From a virus, in the IMG/VR virus record IMGVR_UViG_3300044701_003160, positions 62,001-126,000 of that record: DNA of 64,000 bases; one strand, given 5' to 3'. Of the stretch, positions 18,121-25,046 are shown piece after piece; within the stretch, counting starts at the first letter, position 1, and every line of letters starts with the position of its first letter. The notes beneath the pieces were generated by a model, which saw only the letters and a program-made list of their open reading frames with translations, ran no database searches and was not told the origin of the DNA. Both the position numbers and the translations under genes were made by a program.

Positions 18121-18363
18121 TTAGATTTTTTTAACTTTTGAGCCAGGCATTTTTCCGGCACGATCTAGTACATCATTCCATCCTGGATGTTTGTTGGCAA
18201 GTTTATTTTGCCACTCTCCGAGTTCTCCTGGAGTTGCACATCCTTCACTCCAATCGCGTTTCCAATCCGGATTCTCAACATACCACTGAGTGATATCGTG
18301 AACACTCATTTCAACGACTTTCTTCTCGCCAGTTTCTTTATGAATAATTGGATAGATTGCCAA
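18121..18363 (-). CDS. FmdB-like small protein
   Basis: 80 residues. The pattern of a short beta start 'YPIIHKETGEKKVVEMS', a 'WYVENPDW' middle and a 'HPGWNDVLDRAGKMPGSK' end is like small phage proteins distantly related to FmdB-type regulators, but the zinc-binding Cys pairs are missing (one Cys only). Function unknown. Placed just before phoH and downstream of a similar, shorter gene. Confidence 0.7.
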   Translation of the reverse strand: MAIYPIIHKETGEKKVVEMSVHDITQWYVENPDWKRDWSEGCATPGELGEWQNKLANKHPGWNDVLDRAGKMPGSKVKKI

Positions 18364-18392
18364 AGTTATTTCTCCATAGTGTGTAAGGATAT

Positions 18393-18551
18393 TTATTCGA
18401 GCGTGATAGACGGTGCATCATCACATTCAACACAGTCAATACATTCATCCATATCAGGATTACTCTTAAGAAATTCTTGAAACTTCTCTTCAGTTACAAA
18501 AACCTTAAAAATGTGACCAGTAAGATGGTCTTTAATGCAATAACTTTTCAT
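18393..18551 (-). CDS. 52-residue protein, FmdB-like layout
   Basis: ATG at 18551 to TAA at 18393. It has the same plan as its downstream neighbour (a beta start with 'TGHIFKVFVTEEK', then 'EFLKSNPDMDEC') plus a four-Cys-containing C-terminus (YC near the start, then DECIDCVECDD), so it may bind a metal. It starts five bases after thyX ends. Too short for firm assignment, but coding potential and position look real. Confidence 0.6.
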   Translation of the reverse strand: MKSYCIKDHLTGHIFKVFVTEEKFQEFLKSNPDMDECIDCVECDDAPSITLE

Positions 18552-18556
18552 AAAAC

Positions 18557-19312
18557 TCAGGGGCTAAGTCTTGCCTTATGTAGACGCTTCTCTTCATAAT
18601 AACTAAAGATCTCAGGAACCCACGCTTTCATTACAGGAACCATTCCTTCACAAAGTGCTTGAATCTCTACTTGAGCATCTAGTTTTGCTCTTAGGTCTAG
18701 GAAGTGTAGTGCAGCACGAAGAGAGAATGAGACTACAAAGTTCTGACGAATATTCTGGGGAAGATAATCACGAAGATGTTCTTCCGCCATACCACGCTTC
18801 TCATAGCCCTCTGCATACCTCTCAGATGCCGATAGACAGAACTTTAACTGCCTTTCGTAATCTTCCCTCGTCCATTCATACTTGTGCCCTTTACGGTCCA
18901 GGTAGAGACCTTCTGGACGCACATAATAAACCTCTTCTGGTTTCAGTTCACCCTTGGCAACCTTCAGTACACGACGACCGGTATAACGCTGAGATTGAAC
19001 ATCAAAACTTACACCAACACGATGAGTTCTTGCCTGAACAATTACGTTGTGAACAAATCCAACACAATCTAAAGTAATTGCAGGATGTTCTAGTGGACCC
19101 CAATGACCTCTCTCATTTGCAAGCAGTTGTTCAATGACCCATTTACCACAATCCTTTTCTCCAGGAGTCATTTTGGTATGAATGGGATCTTCCGAATAGT
19201 CATTCTTACCTGCTTGATAAACAAGAGTTTGGGGAAGTTGCGTCTGACGAATCATCACAACTTTCATATGTTGGTCTAATTCAAGAAGGTCTTTTGCTTT
19301 AATTGGTTTCAT
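18557..19312 (-). CDS. thyX: flavin-dependent thymidylate synthase
   Basis: 251 residues from ATG at 19312; the longer TTG start is not needed. The ThyX motif is present as 'RTHRVGVSFDVQSQRY' at about 92-107 together with 'HRGHWGPLEHP'-like sequence near 70, which bind FAD and dUMP. It methylates dUMP to dTMP, replacing or adding to the host enzyme. TGATG overlap with the 51-residue gene upstream implies coupling. Common in T4-like cyanophages. Confidence 0.93.
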   Translation of the reverse strand: MKPIKAKDLLELDQHMKVVMIRQTQLPQTLVYQAGKNDYSEDPIHTKMTPGEKDCGKWVIEQLLANERGHWGPLEHPAITLDCVGFVHNVIVQARTHRVGVSFDVQSQRYTGRRVLKVAKGELKPEEVYYVRPEGLYLDRKGHKYEWTREDYERQLKFCLSASERYAEGYEKRGMAEEHLRDYLPQNIRQNFVVSFSLRAALHFLDLRAKLDAQVEIQALCEGMVPVMKAWVPEIFSYYEEKRLHKARLSP

Positions 19313-19467
19313 CAATCCTCTTCCTCGTAAAATTCAATATCATCATCAACCAAATATGGAGCAACCTCCTCATAATTCAGAGACGGAGGTTCTTTTAGTT
19401 CTTCCTTTAAGGAACGAACAAGTAATTCCATATTATGAATAATCAGTTTTACTTTTTCTCGGTTCAT
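19312..19467 (-). CDS. 51-residue acidic protein upstream of thyX
   Basis: ATG at 19467, stop overlapping the thyX start. Begins with a basic helix 'MNREKVKLIIHNMELLV' and ends very acidic. I recognise this small protein type as kept beside thyX in cyanophages; role unknown. It is the first gene after the composite promoter at 19489-19517. Confidence 0.65.
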   Translation of the reverse strand: MNREKVKLIIHNMELLVRSLKEELKEPPSLNYEEVAPYLVDDDIEFYEEED

Positions 19468-19488
19468 ATTATTATAATACTTATTAAT

Positions 19489-19517
19489 ATTTTACACAAA
19501 AAAAGGAAGGTTGTCAA
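19489..19517 (-). promoter_or_regulatory. host-type promoter overlapping a terminator
   Basis: TTGACA (19512-19517) and TAAAAT (19489-19494) with exactly 17 bases between, reading leftward to the thyX operon. The -35 box is in the loop of the terminator hairpin at 19498-19528, and the spacer is the 3' arm plus the T run. See the composite-element finding. Confidence 0.7.
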
Positions 19518-19528
19518 TCCTTCCTTTT
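19498..19528 (-). terminator. intrinsic terminator, composite with a promoter
   Basis: Stem AAGGAAGG with CCTTCCTT, loop of 8 bases, then a run of T when read leftward. It follows the stop of the 33-residue gene by four bases. Confidence 0.75.
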
Positions 19529-19532
19529 GATT

Positions 19533-19634
19533 TTAGGCAACTTGGGGTTGCTTTGCCATATTCAATTGTGCGATATGAAGTAGTTTTTCTTTCTTATCTT
19601 TTTTCTTTAGATAACGAACAAAATAAGTATTCAT
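19533..19634 (-). CDS. 33-residue protein
   Basis: ATG at 19634 preceded by a near-perfect ribosome-binding site (AAGGAGGT) at about six bases, which makes this tiny gene credible. Lys-rich N-terminal helix ('RYLKKKDKKEKLL'). Start overlaps the stop of the upstream gene (ATGA), and a terminator follows directly. Function unknown. Confidence 0.6.
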   Translation of the reverse strand: MNTYFVRYLKKKDKKEKLLHIAQLNMAKQPQVA

Positions 19635-19765
19635 TTTTCTACCTCCTTCACAAACTTAACACCACGATAGGTTTCATTATATTGTTGAGGTTGTTGCTGG
19701 GCCTGCTGCTGCTGGCGGCGAATTTCGGTGTCATATTCAACACCACGATAAACGACTTTAGACAT
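19631..19765 (-). CDS. DUF4278-like small protein with two YRGV motifs
   Basis: 44 residues. 'VVYRGVEYD' near the start and 'ETYRGVKFV' near the end match the YRG motif of DUF4278, a short family of marine cyanobacteria and their phages; a Gln-rich linker joins them. A good site (AAGGAG) is seven bases upstream of the ATG. Role unknown. The doubled motif is common in this family. Confidence 0.65.
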   Translation of the reverse strand: MSKVVYRGVEYDTEIRRQQQQAQQQPQQYNETYRGVKFVKEVEK

Positions 19766-19926
19766 TAGGGTTCTCCTTAGTTTTGAGTTAAAGAGCGTTC
19801 CTTCAGTCGGCGTTTGCGTTCGCTATTTGCGAATAGCGAATGAACGATCCGTTCCGCGTCGGCTTACTTCCGTCACATAATGTGATGAACGATATTATTA
19901 TTTACCGGAAACTTTTGTATCTTTTG
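19766..19926. other. structured non-coding gap
   Basis: 161 bases between speD and the DUF4278-like gene. It holds a 9-bp hairpin (TTCGCTATT with AATAGCGAA, loop TGCG, 19819-19840), a palindrome TCACATAATGTGA, and the 9-mer ATGAACGAT twice. Its GC content is visibly higher than its surroundings. No frame or promoter with both boxes was found. It may be a 5' leader or an RNA. Confidence 0.45.
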
Positions 19927-20253
19927 TTACCGTTCGATATAACTTAATGTATGATTGGTTGCAGATAACTGCTGAATGATTATATCACATCCAATCTTCG
20001 GTTGGCAATCGCCACAAGTATAAACATCTACCGCTGCTTTGCCCTCTTCAGGCCACGTATGAATGCTAATATGACTCTCTGAAAGTAAACATAAAACAGT
20101 AACTCCCTGAGGATCAAACTTTTTTGATATTGTTTGAACCACAGTAGCACCGCTTGCTGCTGCTGCGTTTTCTAATAAGTCTATAAGACAACGCTCGTCG
20201 TCCAAAAGGACAAACGAGCAACCGTACAGGTTTAAAAGATAATGCTTACCCAT
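19927..20253 (-). CDS. speD: S-adenosylmethionine decarboxylase proenzyme
   Basis: 108 residues, short for the family (about 120-135). 'LLSESHISIHTWPEEGKAAVDVYTCG' contains the self-cleavage site: the Ser of 'SESH' becomes the pyruvoyl group, followed by the catalytic 'HTWPE' and 'CG' segments (given here in pieces of the motif). It makes decarboxylated SAM for spermidine synthesis. Several cyanophages carry it. Coupled by TAATG to the small gene upstream. Confidence 0.88.
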   Translation of the reverse strand: MGKHYLLNLYGCSFVLLDDERCLIDLLENAAAASGATVVQTISKKFDPQGVTVLCLLSESHISIHTWPEEGKAAVDVYTCGDCQPKIGCDIIIQQLSATNHTLSYIER

Positions 20254-20459
20254 TAGTCTACAGAGTTTTCCTCTGCTTCTTTAATCAATTGACTGACATA
20301 ATTTTCAGTACCATCCATTGTCTTAACTGTAAACAAAGGAGACTTCATATACTTTTTAATTTTTTTATACTTCTTTAAAAGTTTATCAACTTCATTATCG
20401 TCAATTACAACTACTGCCTTACCATCTTTAAGTTTTTCGCCACCAAATCCTGCACTCAT
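20253..20459 (-). CDS. conserved small Lys-rich protein
   Basis: 68 residues. Basic middle 'LLKKYKKIKKYMKS' followed by a beta part 'FTVKTMDGTENYVSQLIKE'. Found in the operon between the 111-residue gene and speD with overlapping ends on both sides (ATGA, TAATG). No recognised family. Confidence 0.65.
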   Translation of the reverse strand: MSAGFGGEKLKDGKAVVVIDDNEVDKLLKKYKKIKKYMKSPLFTVKTMDGTENYVSQLIKEAEENSVD

Positions 20460-20791
20460 TTTCTTTTCTTTTTCTCTGGTTGTTTATATCCCCAAACTCT
20501 TGGGTTCGCTCTACCATATCCAAAATCAATTTTTTGAATTGCATCAGATCCGTATTGGTCGTAATACATATCAAAAATACGAACTCTTGATCCTCTTACA
20601 AGATCTATATGACTTTCCCCACATACAGTATACCAAATCAAATAGGCATCATTTGGGAATGAAGTATCCTTTGCCTTTTCAAGAGTAGTTTTTTCTAAGA
20701 GAACTTCACATCCATACTCGTGGGGCAGAACTTGTTTTTCTCTTTTTGAAGATTCTGCCATTTTTTCTTTTTCTCCAACAACTACTGCCAT
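20456..20791 (-). CDS. conserved cyanophage protein, 111 residues
   Basis: Start ATG at 20791 overlaps the stop of the DUF6433-like gene (TGATG). The protein has a charged N-terminus, a central 'YGCEVLLEKTTLEKAKDT', then 'AYLIWYTVCGESHIDLVRGSRVRIFDMYYDQYG', beta rich, and a Lys/Arg tail. I recognise it as a recurrent cyanophage protein without known function. Confidence 0.68.
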   Translation of the reverse strand: MAVVVGEKEKMAESSKREKQVLPHEYGCEVLLEKTTLEKAKDTSFPNDAYLIWYTVCGESHIDLVRGSRVRIFDMYYDQYGSDAIQKIDFGYGRANPRVWGYKQPEKKKRK

Positions 20792-21357
20792 CAACGGTTA
20801 CCCCACTGAATATCAGAATATGCTTCCTTTACATTATCAAAAGATATCTTATATTTATCGGTTAGTTTCTTGTCTTTTGTAAGAATTAATACCTCTGCTT
20901 CTTTTGGATGAAGTCCTCTCAGAAGATTAATAAACATCATCTCTCTACGAATCGTTGTAAGACTATCGTTTCCACCTCTTACATAATGATAAAGATTTTG
21001 ATATTCTCTACGAAGTGATGTTTTACCTCTACCATCAAGATCTTGTCCTGTAGCTAATTCACCACCCTCTGCTTCCTTTCTCAGATTTTCAGAAAGAGTT
21101 CCAGAATAAACAGACTGTTCATCTGCATTTCCATAAGGAACATCTCCTTCAGGAAGAAGAGAGGATACTGATTCATCAAAGTTCCAAATAAAAATAGACT
21201 TCAGAGAATCGTGTTCATACGTTTTAAGGACTTCAATTTTTTTAGCATTACTTCTTTGTTTTGAAGCAAGCTCTAAGACCTCAAAAACAAATGGATTTGT
21301 TGGAAGAGTTTCAATCGGTTTTTCAATTGTTGTCTTTTTTGTCTTCGTCGTAGTCAT
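20791..21357 (-). CDS. DUF6433-like protein
   Basis: 188 residues from ATG at 21357 (a TTG at 21372 is weaker). Key segment: 'NPFVFEVLELASKQRSNAKK' followed by 'YEHDSLKSIFIWNFD' and 'SVSSLLPEGDVPY', which I associate with DUF6433 of T4-like phages. C-terminal 'FINLLRGLHPKEAEVLILTKD' is also typical. Role unknown; it is regularly near replication genes. Confidence 0.72.
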   Translation of the reverse strand: MTTTKTKKTTIEKPIETLPTNPFVFEVLELASKQRSNAKKIEVLKTYEHDSLKSIFIWNFDESVSSLLPEGDVPYGNADEQSVYSGTLSENLRKEAEGGELATGQDLDGRGKTSLRREYQNLYHYVRGGNDSLTTIRREMMFINLLRGLHPKEAEVLILTKDKKLTDKYKISFDNVKEAYSDIQWGNR

Positions 21358-21387
21358 AAATTTCAATTGCAATATTATAGTTTAAGA

Positions 21388-21394
21388 TATTTAG
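21388..21394 (-). promoter_or_regulatory. possible late-type box
   Basis: CTAAATA reading leftward, 31 bases before the DUF6433-like start. The same heptamer occurs before the HNH gene at 22875 and the repeat protein at 24822, so it may be a weaker late-promoter form. Short motif, low weight. Confidence 0.35.
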
Positions 21395-21402
21395 TGGTAT
21401 TT

Positions 21403-21627
21403 TTAATCCTCTTCTTCGTCTTCATCATCAAAGTATCCTTCCTCAAATCTAACAGAGACAACCTCATCAGGTATAATCTGTCCGTTCTCATCAAAGAATT
21501 CTGGATGTAAGTAAGGAGGTCTTGTTTCTAGCAAATGCCTATAAGTTAACCAACCAATTATACTTCCTACCATAAAAAAAAGCAACGTGAACATTACTGT
21601 GAATGCTATTACATATGCTGGTTCCAT
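21403..21627 (-). CDS. single-pass membrane protein with acidic tail
   Basis: 74 residues. One membrane segment at about 5-27 ('IAFTVMFTLLFFMVGSIIGW'), then 'RPPYLHPEFFDENGQIIPDEV' and an acidic tail. I recognise it as a recurrent cyanophage membrane protein of unknown role. The short length and single segment would also fit a holin-like or antiholin-like protein, but position gives no support. Confidence 0.7.
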   Translation of the reverse strand: MEPAYVIAFTVMFTLLFFMVGSIIGWLTYRHLLETRPPYLHPEFFDENGQIIPDEVVSVRFEEGYFDDEDEEED

Positions 21628-21645
21628 TTGTTTTCTCCAGAGAGT

Positions 21646-21852
21646 TTATTTTTTCTTAACGTCAAAGTGAAATTCAATAAAGAAATGAAACTCCCTTTGA
21701 AAGAGAGAAACCATTTTACCAAACTTCACTTGGAAAGTCTTTGGATTTAATGCTCTCTTCCTCCTATTGCGTAATAATAACTCAATTCCCCGATTAATTT
21801 CGGGTCCTGAGTTATTTAGTTTTCTTTTTTCGTCGTCCCCTTCTCTTATCAT
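21646..21852 (-). CDS. conserved basic small protein
   Basis: 68 residues from ATG at 21852; another ATG at 21870 is possible. Starts acidic and ends 'SLFQREFHFFIEFHFDVKKK', an aromatic-rich, amphipathic end. The middle 'GIELLLRNRRKRALNPKTFQVKFG' is basic. Overlaps the upstream gene. I know similar small proteins in cyanophages but no function. Confidence 0.55.
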   Translation of the reverse strand: MIREGDDEKRKLNNSGPEINRGIELLLRNRRKRALNPKTFQVKFGKMVSLFQREFHFFIEFHFDVKKK

Positions 21853-22171
21853 AGTTATACTTCCAGGCATCTTCTAGGATGCAGTGCAAATAGTTTCGTA
21901 TTTTTCTTGCCTGAGGTTTTGGAATATGCCCATAGCCCTCACGAAGTTGTTTATGAATTTCGTCAGAACCACCTTCTAGATAATCATCAAGGTCCATTAT
22001 AAGACTACTGATTTCATTTGCAGTCTTACTTTCAATGAACTCCTCTACTTCAAATTTTCGTACACTCTTAATTTTCAGGTAATCGTAAAATTTTAACACA
22101 AACTGTCCATTAAAAGCAAGATCAATTGCTTTCTCTACATCAAAATAAACTTCGTGAAATGTACTTTCCAT
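21812..22171 (-). CDS. conserved cyanophage protein, 119 residues
   Basis: Start ATG at 22171 overlaps the glutaredoxin stop (TAATG). An upstream in-frame ATG at 22216 would overlap glutaredoxin by 46 bases and is less likely. Helical: 'YFDVEKAIDLAFNGQFVLKF', 'MDLDDYLEGGSDEIHKQL', then 'KPQARKIRNYLHCILEDAW' and a very basic tail 'RRGRRKKKTK' that could bind nucleic acid. No known function. Confidence 0.68.
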   Translation of the reverse strand: MESTFHEVYFDVEKAIDLAFNGQFVLKFYDYLKIKSVRKFEVEEFIESKTANEISSLIMDLDDYLEGGSDEIHKQLREGYGHIPKPQARKIRNYLHCILEDAWKYNYDKRRGRRKKKTK

Positions 22172-22410
22172 TAAACCAAATTTTGCTCCTTTAGATATTG
22201 AACCGTATCCATACAACCACCAAGATGTTCTTGATCATTTAAAATTACCTGAGGAAAGGTAGACCCTTCTCCAAACTCTGCATAGAATCCATCACGATCA
22301 AAGTTTTCCCCAAGAGTATAAACTACGTGTTCAAGATTTGCCAACTCTAACACTTGTTTGATTTTAGTGCAATAAGGGCAACCGTGTTTTGAATAAACTG
22401 TAAATTTCAT
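22171..22410 (-). CDS. nrdC: glutaredoxin
   Basis: 79 residues, the usual size. Active site C-P-Y-C at residues 11-14 ('KHGCPYCTKIKQ'), with 'TFPQVILN' (cis-Pro) and 'LGGCMDTVQYL' giving the glutathione-binding GG and a downstream helix. It would reduce the phage ribonucleotide reductase, whose genes are at 58.5-62 kb, or other thiols. Coupled to the following gene. Confidence 0.88.
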   Translation of the reverse strand: MKFTVYSKHGCPYCTKIKQVLELANLEHVVYTLGENFDRDGFYAEFGEGSTFPQVILNDQEHLGGCMDTVQYLKEQNLV

Positions 22411-22458
22411 AGTAGTATGAGTATTGGAATTAAAATTATGAGTATTGAAATTAGAAAT

Positions 22459-22482
22459 CCCCCAGCCGTTTCTAGCAGGGGG
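22459..22482 (-). terminator. GC-rich hairpin, possible terminator
   Basis: CCCCC pairs with GGGGG, with two further inner pairs, in the gap between the HNH gene and glutaredoxin. Only a short, broken T stretch follows in the leftward direction, so termination would be weak. Confidence 0.35.
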
Positions 22483-22512
22483 CGAATACTGTAAGAGTCC
22501 ATCAATTAAATT

Positions 22513-22875
22513 TTATTGATATTTAGGGCGGTAGACGCTGTACTCAATATTATTAATCTGTTTTTGCCACTCAATAATATCAGACAATCTTTCTGTTGTA
22601 AAGAATGGTTGTTGTAAGTACCAATCATACCATTTTTGATGTCCCTTTGAGTGATTGCATTTTTTGCAAGCACATAAGACATTTGTAACCCTATCACTTC
22701 CACCTTTAGATCTTGGAACTATATGATCTAATGTAAGAACTTCATCACTCCCACAATATGCACATTCATAATTCCATCTTTCTTTAATTGATTGTCTCCA
22801 TTTTCGTCTTGCTTCTGAACTTGAGATCGCTTCAAGATTAAATAAAAGTTCTTCTGAAGTGGAGTAAAGTGGCAT
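22513..22875 (-). CDS. HNH endonuclease
   Basis: 120 residues. A compact HNH domain: 'ECAYCGSDE' (first Cys pair), 'LTLDHIVPRSKGG' (catalytic DH), 'VTNVLCACKKCNHSKGH' (second Cys pair and final His). Similar standalone HNH proteins are frequent in T4-like cyanophages. Whether it is a homing enzyme or has a packaging or recombination role is open. CTAAATA, a late-type box, lies 22 bases upstream. Confidence 0.85.
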   Translation of the reverse strand: MPLYSTSEELLFNLEAISSSEARRKWRQSIKERWNYECAYCGSDEVLTLDHIVPRSKGGSDRVTNVLCACKKCNHSKGHQKWYDWYLQQPFFTTERLSDIIEWQKQINNIEYSVYRPKYQ

Positions 22876-22896
22876 TCGTAAGATGCGTACCGCAAA

Positions 22897-22903
22897 TATT
22901 TAG
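22897..22903 (-). promoter_or_regulatory. possible late-type box before HNH gene
   Basis: CTAAATA reading leftward, 22 bases before the HNH start at 22875; spacing resembles that of TATAAATA boxes before the other endonuclease genes in the window. Confidence 0.4.
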
Positions 22904-22919
22904 AGTTCCTTATGACTCA

Positions 22920-23192
22920 TCATACTTTAACAGGTTCTTGTTGTCCTTCTGGAAGTTTGATCTTATGGGGTTCCAATTGATTTACCTGACCAGCAGGCAA
23001 TCCAAGTTGTCCAGGGAGTTGCTTATCTGTTGTTGAGGTTACATTAATCACCTGATCCATTATAAAACGATGACGACTGTAAGAGCGATAATGAGGATCA
23101 AATCCAACCATCATTATCGCATCATTAATATCCGCACAATGGCAGATAACTTTTCCTGTTCGATTGTCTGTTACAACCCAATATTCATTCAT
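22920..23192 (-). CDS. conserved cyanophage protein, 90 residues
   Basis: N-terminal half is beta-rich ('YWVVTDNRTGKVICHCADIN') and the C-terminal half is Pro, Gln, Gly and Leu rich ('LPGQLGLPAGQ') and likely unfolded. Overlaps the previous gene by eight bases. Recurrent near the next gene in cyanophages; function unknown, possibly virion-associated. Confidence 0.65.
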   Translation of the reverse strand: MNEYWVVTDNRTGKVICHCADINDAIMMVGFDPHYRSYSRHRFIMDQVINVTSTTDKQLPGQLGLPAGQVNQLEPHKIKLPEGQQEPVKV

Positions 23193-23424
23193 TCTCAGGT
23201 GCCTTTGATGAAACTACAGGATTACGACTACGATTTTTGATAACAACAAATGCATCATTTTGATAAGTTACAGATCCAAAAGGTTTTGCCCACTTTGGAT
23301 TTGCATCGGGATGAGTTGCAGTTCCTGTAGCTGCAACTCCGCCAACTTCTACACGAATATCATCATCAATATTCCATCCCAAAGTTTCAATTGTAGTTGT
23401 GATTTGATTTAGTATATCGTCCAT
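23185..23424 (-). CDS. conserved cyanophage protein, 79 residues
   Basis: Short N-terminal helix ('DDILNQITTTIETLGW') and a beta-rich remainder with 'VEVGGVAATGTATHPDANPKW' split by Gly, then 'SVTYQNDAFVVIKNRS'. No recognised family. Position just after the low-complexity protein suggests shared expression. Confidence 0.63.
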   Translation of the reverse strand: MDDILNQITTTIETLGWNIDDDIRVEVGGVAATGTATHPDANPKWAKPFGSVTYQNDAFVVIKNRSRNPVVSSKAPENE

Positions 23425-23460
23425 TATTTGTAGAAGTATTTCTATCAGTATAGAATACTT

Positions 23461-24822
23461 TTACTGACCTGTAAAGTCAAACCCACCAAGATCATCTGGA
23501 TAATCAGGAACTTGAAAATCAATCAGAGGTTCTGGAACATCTGGAATATTTACATCGTCAGTATTCTGTGGTTCATACTCAAACTCTGGTCTTCCTCCAC
23601 GATTATCATATTCATCGTTGAAAGAATGATCCTTCAAGAATTTATCTACAAGATCTCCAGTATTTGAACCTGGAGTTTGATCATTTTCAGCGTCATTATT
23701 AGGTCCTGAATTACCTGGAGCATCATCATCTCCGTTACCCCATCCATTATTTTGCCCTCTTTCAGGAACATCTCCTCCACCTCCTCCATTATCATTACCA
23801 TTTCCAGGAGTATTATTTTGTCCTGATCCATCGTTCTTTGAGTCGCCTGGTGGTTGATTAGTTTCTGGGTCTTGCCCATCTTGATGATTTCCTTTTCCTG
23901 GATTATCAGATGCTCCTGTTTCTCCATCCCAAGGCGAATTACCAACTTCCTTATCATTACCAGGATTTCCTTTACCAGGACCTTCAGGATCCTCTGGATC
24001 CTCTGGATCCTCTGGATCTTCAGGATCTTCGGGATCCTCAGGGTCTTCGGGATCCTCAGGGTCTTCAGGATCTTCGGGATCCTCAGGGTCTTCAGGGTCT
24101 TCGGGATCCTCAGGGTCTTCAGGGTCTTCAGGGTCTTCGGGATCCTCTGGATCTTCAGGATCCTCAGGGTCTTCGGGATCAACAGGAGGATCAACAGGAG
24201 GATCAACAGGTGGGTCTACTGGAGGATCAACAGGAGGATCAACAGGAGGATCAACAGGTGGGTCTACTGGAGGATCAACAGGAGGATCAACAGGTGGGTC
24301 TACTGGAGGATCAACAGGTGGGTCTACTGGAGGATCAACAGGAGGATCAACAGGTGGGTCTACTGGAGGATCAACAGGAGGATCTACAGGAGGATCTACA
24401 GGAGGATCAACAGGAGGATCTACAATTTCTTCTTCATCAACAGGATTATCAGTACTGTTGAAACTGTTGTTAGTAATATTGTTAGTGTTAGGTAAAGAAT
24501 CCAGAGAAGCATTATTGATTGCTGATAATGGAATTGAATTTGATACTCTAGTTCTAGCAGTATCATTATCACCAAGAACAGGAACATCACCCGAACCACC
24601 AAAGACCTCATTAAAATTTGCATCTTCTAATTGAGGATTTGTGACCTGAACCTGGCCAACATTAATTGGTTCAACTTCTTCTATCGGAGTTTCAGCAAGA
24701 ACATCAGGAACTTGCGTATATCCTTCTGGATTTCTGAGTGCTGCACTAGGATCGTGTGGAGTTGAATCCTGTGACTGTTGATTTGTTCGTTGAGTTTCCT
24801 CAAGTTGCAGTTGTTCTTCCAT
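23461..24822 (-). CDS. low-complexity protein with DPPV and DPE tandem repeats
   Basis: 453 residues. Residues 1-125 are polar, then about 20 copies of the tetrapeptide DPPV (about 133-214), then about 21 copies of the tripeptide DPE (about 215-279), then a Gly, Asn and Asp-rich stretch and a C-terminus with 'PEPLIDFQVPDYPDD'. It is strongly acidic and surely extended. Such stalk-like repeats are seen in adhesins and phage fibres; the protein may be displayed on the virion, but no known domain is visible. Cys is absent. The DNA repeats make its length prone to change by slippage. Confidence 0.7.
   Translation of the reverse strand: MEEQLQLEETQRTNQQSQDSTPHDPSAALRNPEGYTQVPDVLAETPIEEVEPINVGQVQVTNPQLEDANFNEVFGGSGDVPVLGDNDTARTRVSNSIPLSAINNASLDSLPNTNNITNNSFNSTDNPVDEEEIVDPPVDPPVDPPVDPPVDPPVDPPVDPPVDPPVDPPVDPPVDPPVDPPVDPPVDPPVDPPVDPPVDPPVDPPVDPPVDPPVDPEDPEDPEDPEDPEDPEDPEDPEDPEDPEDPEDPEDPEDPEDPEDPEDPEDPEDPEDPEDPEDPEGPGKGNPGNDKEVGNSPWDGETGASDNPGKGNHQDGQDPETNQPPGDSKNDGSGQNNTPGNGNDNGGGGGDVPERGQNNGWGNGDDDAPGNSGPNNDAENDQTPGSNTGDLVDKFLKDHSFNDEYDNRGGRPEFEYEPQNTDDVNIPDVPEPLIDFQVPDYPDDLGGFDFTGQ
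23985..24179 (-). repeat. 9-bp coding minisatellite (DPE units)
   Basis: About 21 tandem 9-base units encoding Asp-Pro-Glu. Units differ only at third positions, for example GGATCC and GGGTCT variants, showing local higher-order copying of blocks. Confidence 0.85.
24180..24423 (-). repeat. 12-bp coding minisatellite (DPPV units)
   Basis: About 20 tandem 12-base units encoding Asp-Pro-Pro-Val. Two spellings alternate (units with GGAGGATCAACA and with GGTGGGTCTACT), in blocks that recur, which points to expansion by slippage or unequal exchange. Confidence 0.88.
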
Positions 24823-24849
24823 AATAATTTGACTCTGATATGATAAAGA

Positions 24850-24856
24850 TATTTAG
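24850..24856 (-). promoter_or_regulatory. possible late-type box before repeat protein
   Basis: CTAAATA reading leftward, 28 bases before the repeat-protein start at 24822, overlapping the stop of the 40-residue gene. Same heptamer as at 21388 and 22897. Confidence 0.35.
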
Positions 24857-24975
24857 TTATTATATGACTTTTTAGACTGTGATGGTGGTTTGTAATTCTT
24901 TGCAGGTCTATAGAGATTAGGCCAGGTATCTCTGAGGATCTCTGCGATTTTATGAGGCGTTGTGGAGGATATCAT
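24853..24975 (-). CDS. 40-residue conserved small protein
   Basis: ATG at 24975 overlaps the stop of the tiny membrane gene upstream (ATGA). Sequence pattern 'PHKIAEILRDTWPNLYRPAKNYKPPS' in parts, basic at the end; I recall similar short proteins in T4-like cyanophages. Function unknown. Confidence 0.55.
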   Translation of the reverse strand: MISSTTPHKIAEILRDTWPNLYRPAKNYKPPSQSKKSYNN

Positions 24976-25046
24976 AGGTCTTGTGATATAGAAATAATAA
25001 ACATAAAAATACCGAATGCTATGAATGCTGCGAGTAATGTGAGCAT
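24972..25046 (-). CDS. 24-residue membrane peptide
   Basis: ATG at 25046, one hydrophobic helix 'LTLLAAFIAFGIFMFIIS' and a short 'QDL' end. Its first 28 bases lie inside the 3' end of the HNH gene, and its stop overlaps the next start. It may be the old first gene of this short operon, whose upstream flank was changed when the HNH gene moved in. Very short, so moderate support. Confidence 0.5.
   Translation of the reverse strand: MLTLLAAFIAFGIFMFIISISQDL

Noticed and set aside
24180-24423. CRISPR-like array
   Set aside because: Units are contiguous 12-mers without unique spacers and code for DPPV.
23854-24495. Long plus-strand and second minus-strand frames in the repeat region
   Set aside because: Tandem 9- and 12-base repeats keep all frames open; only the minus frame with normal ends is supported.
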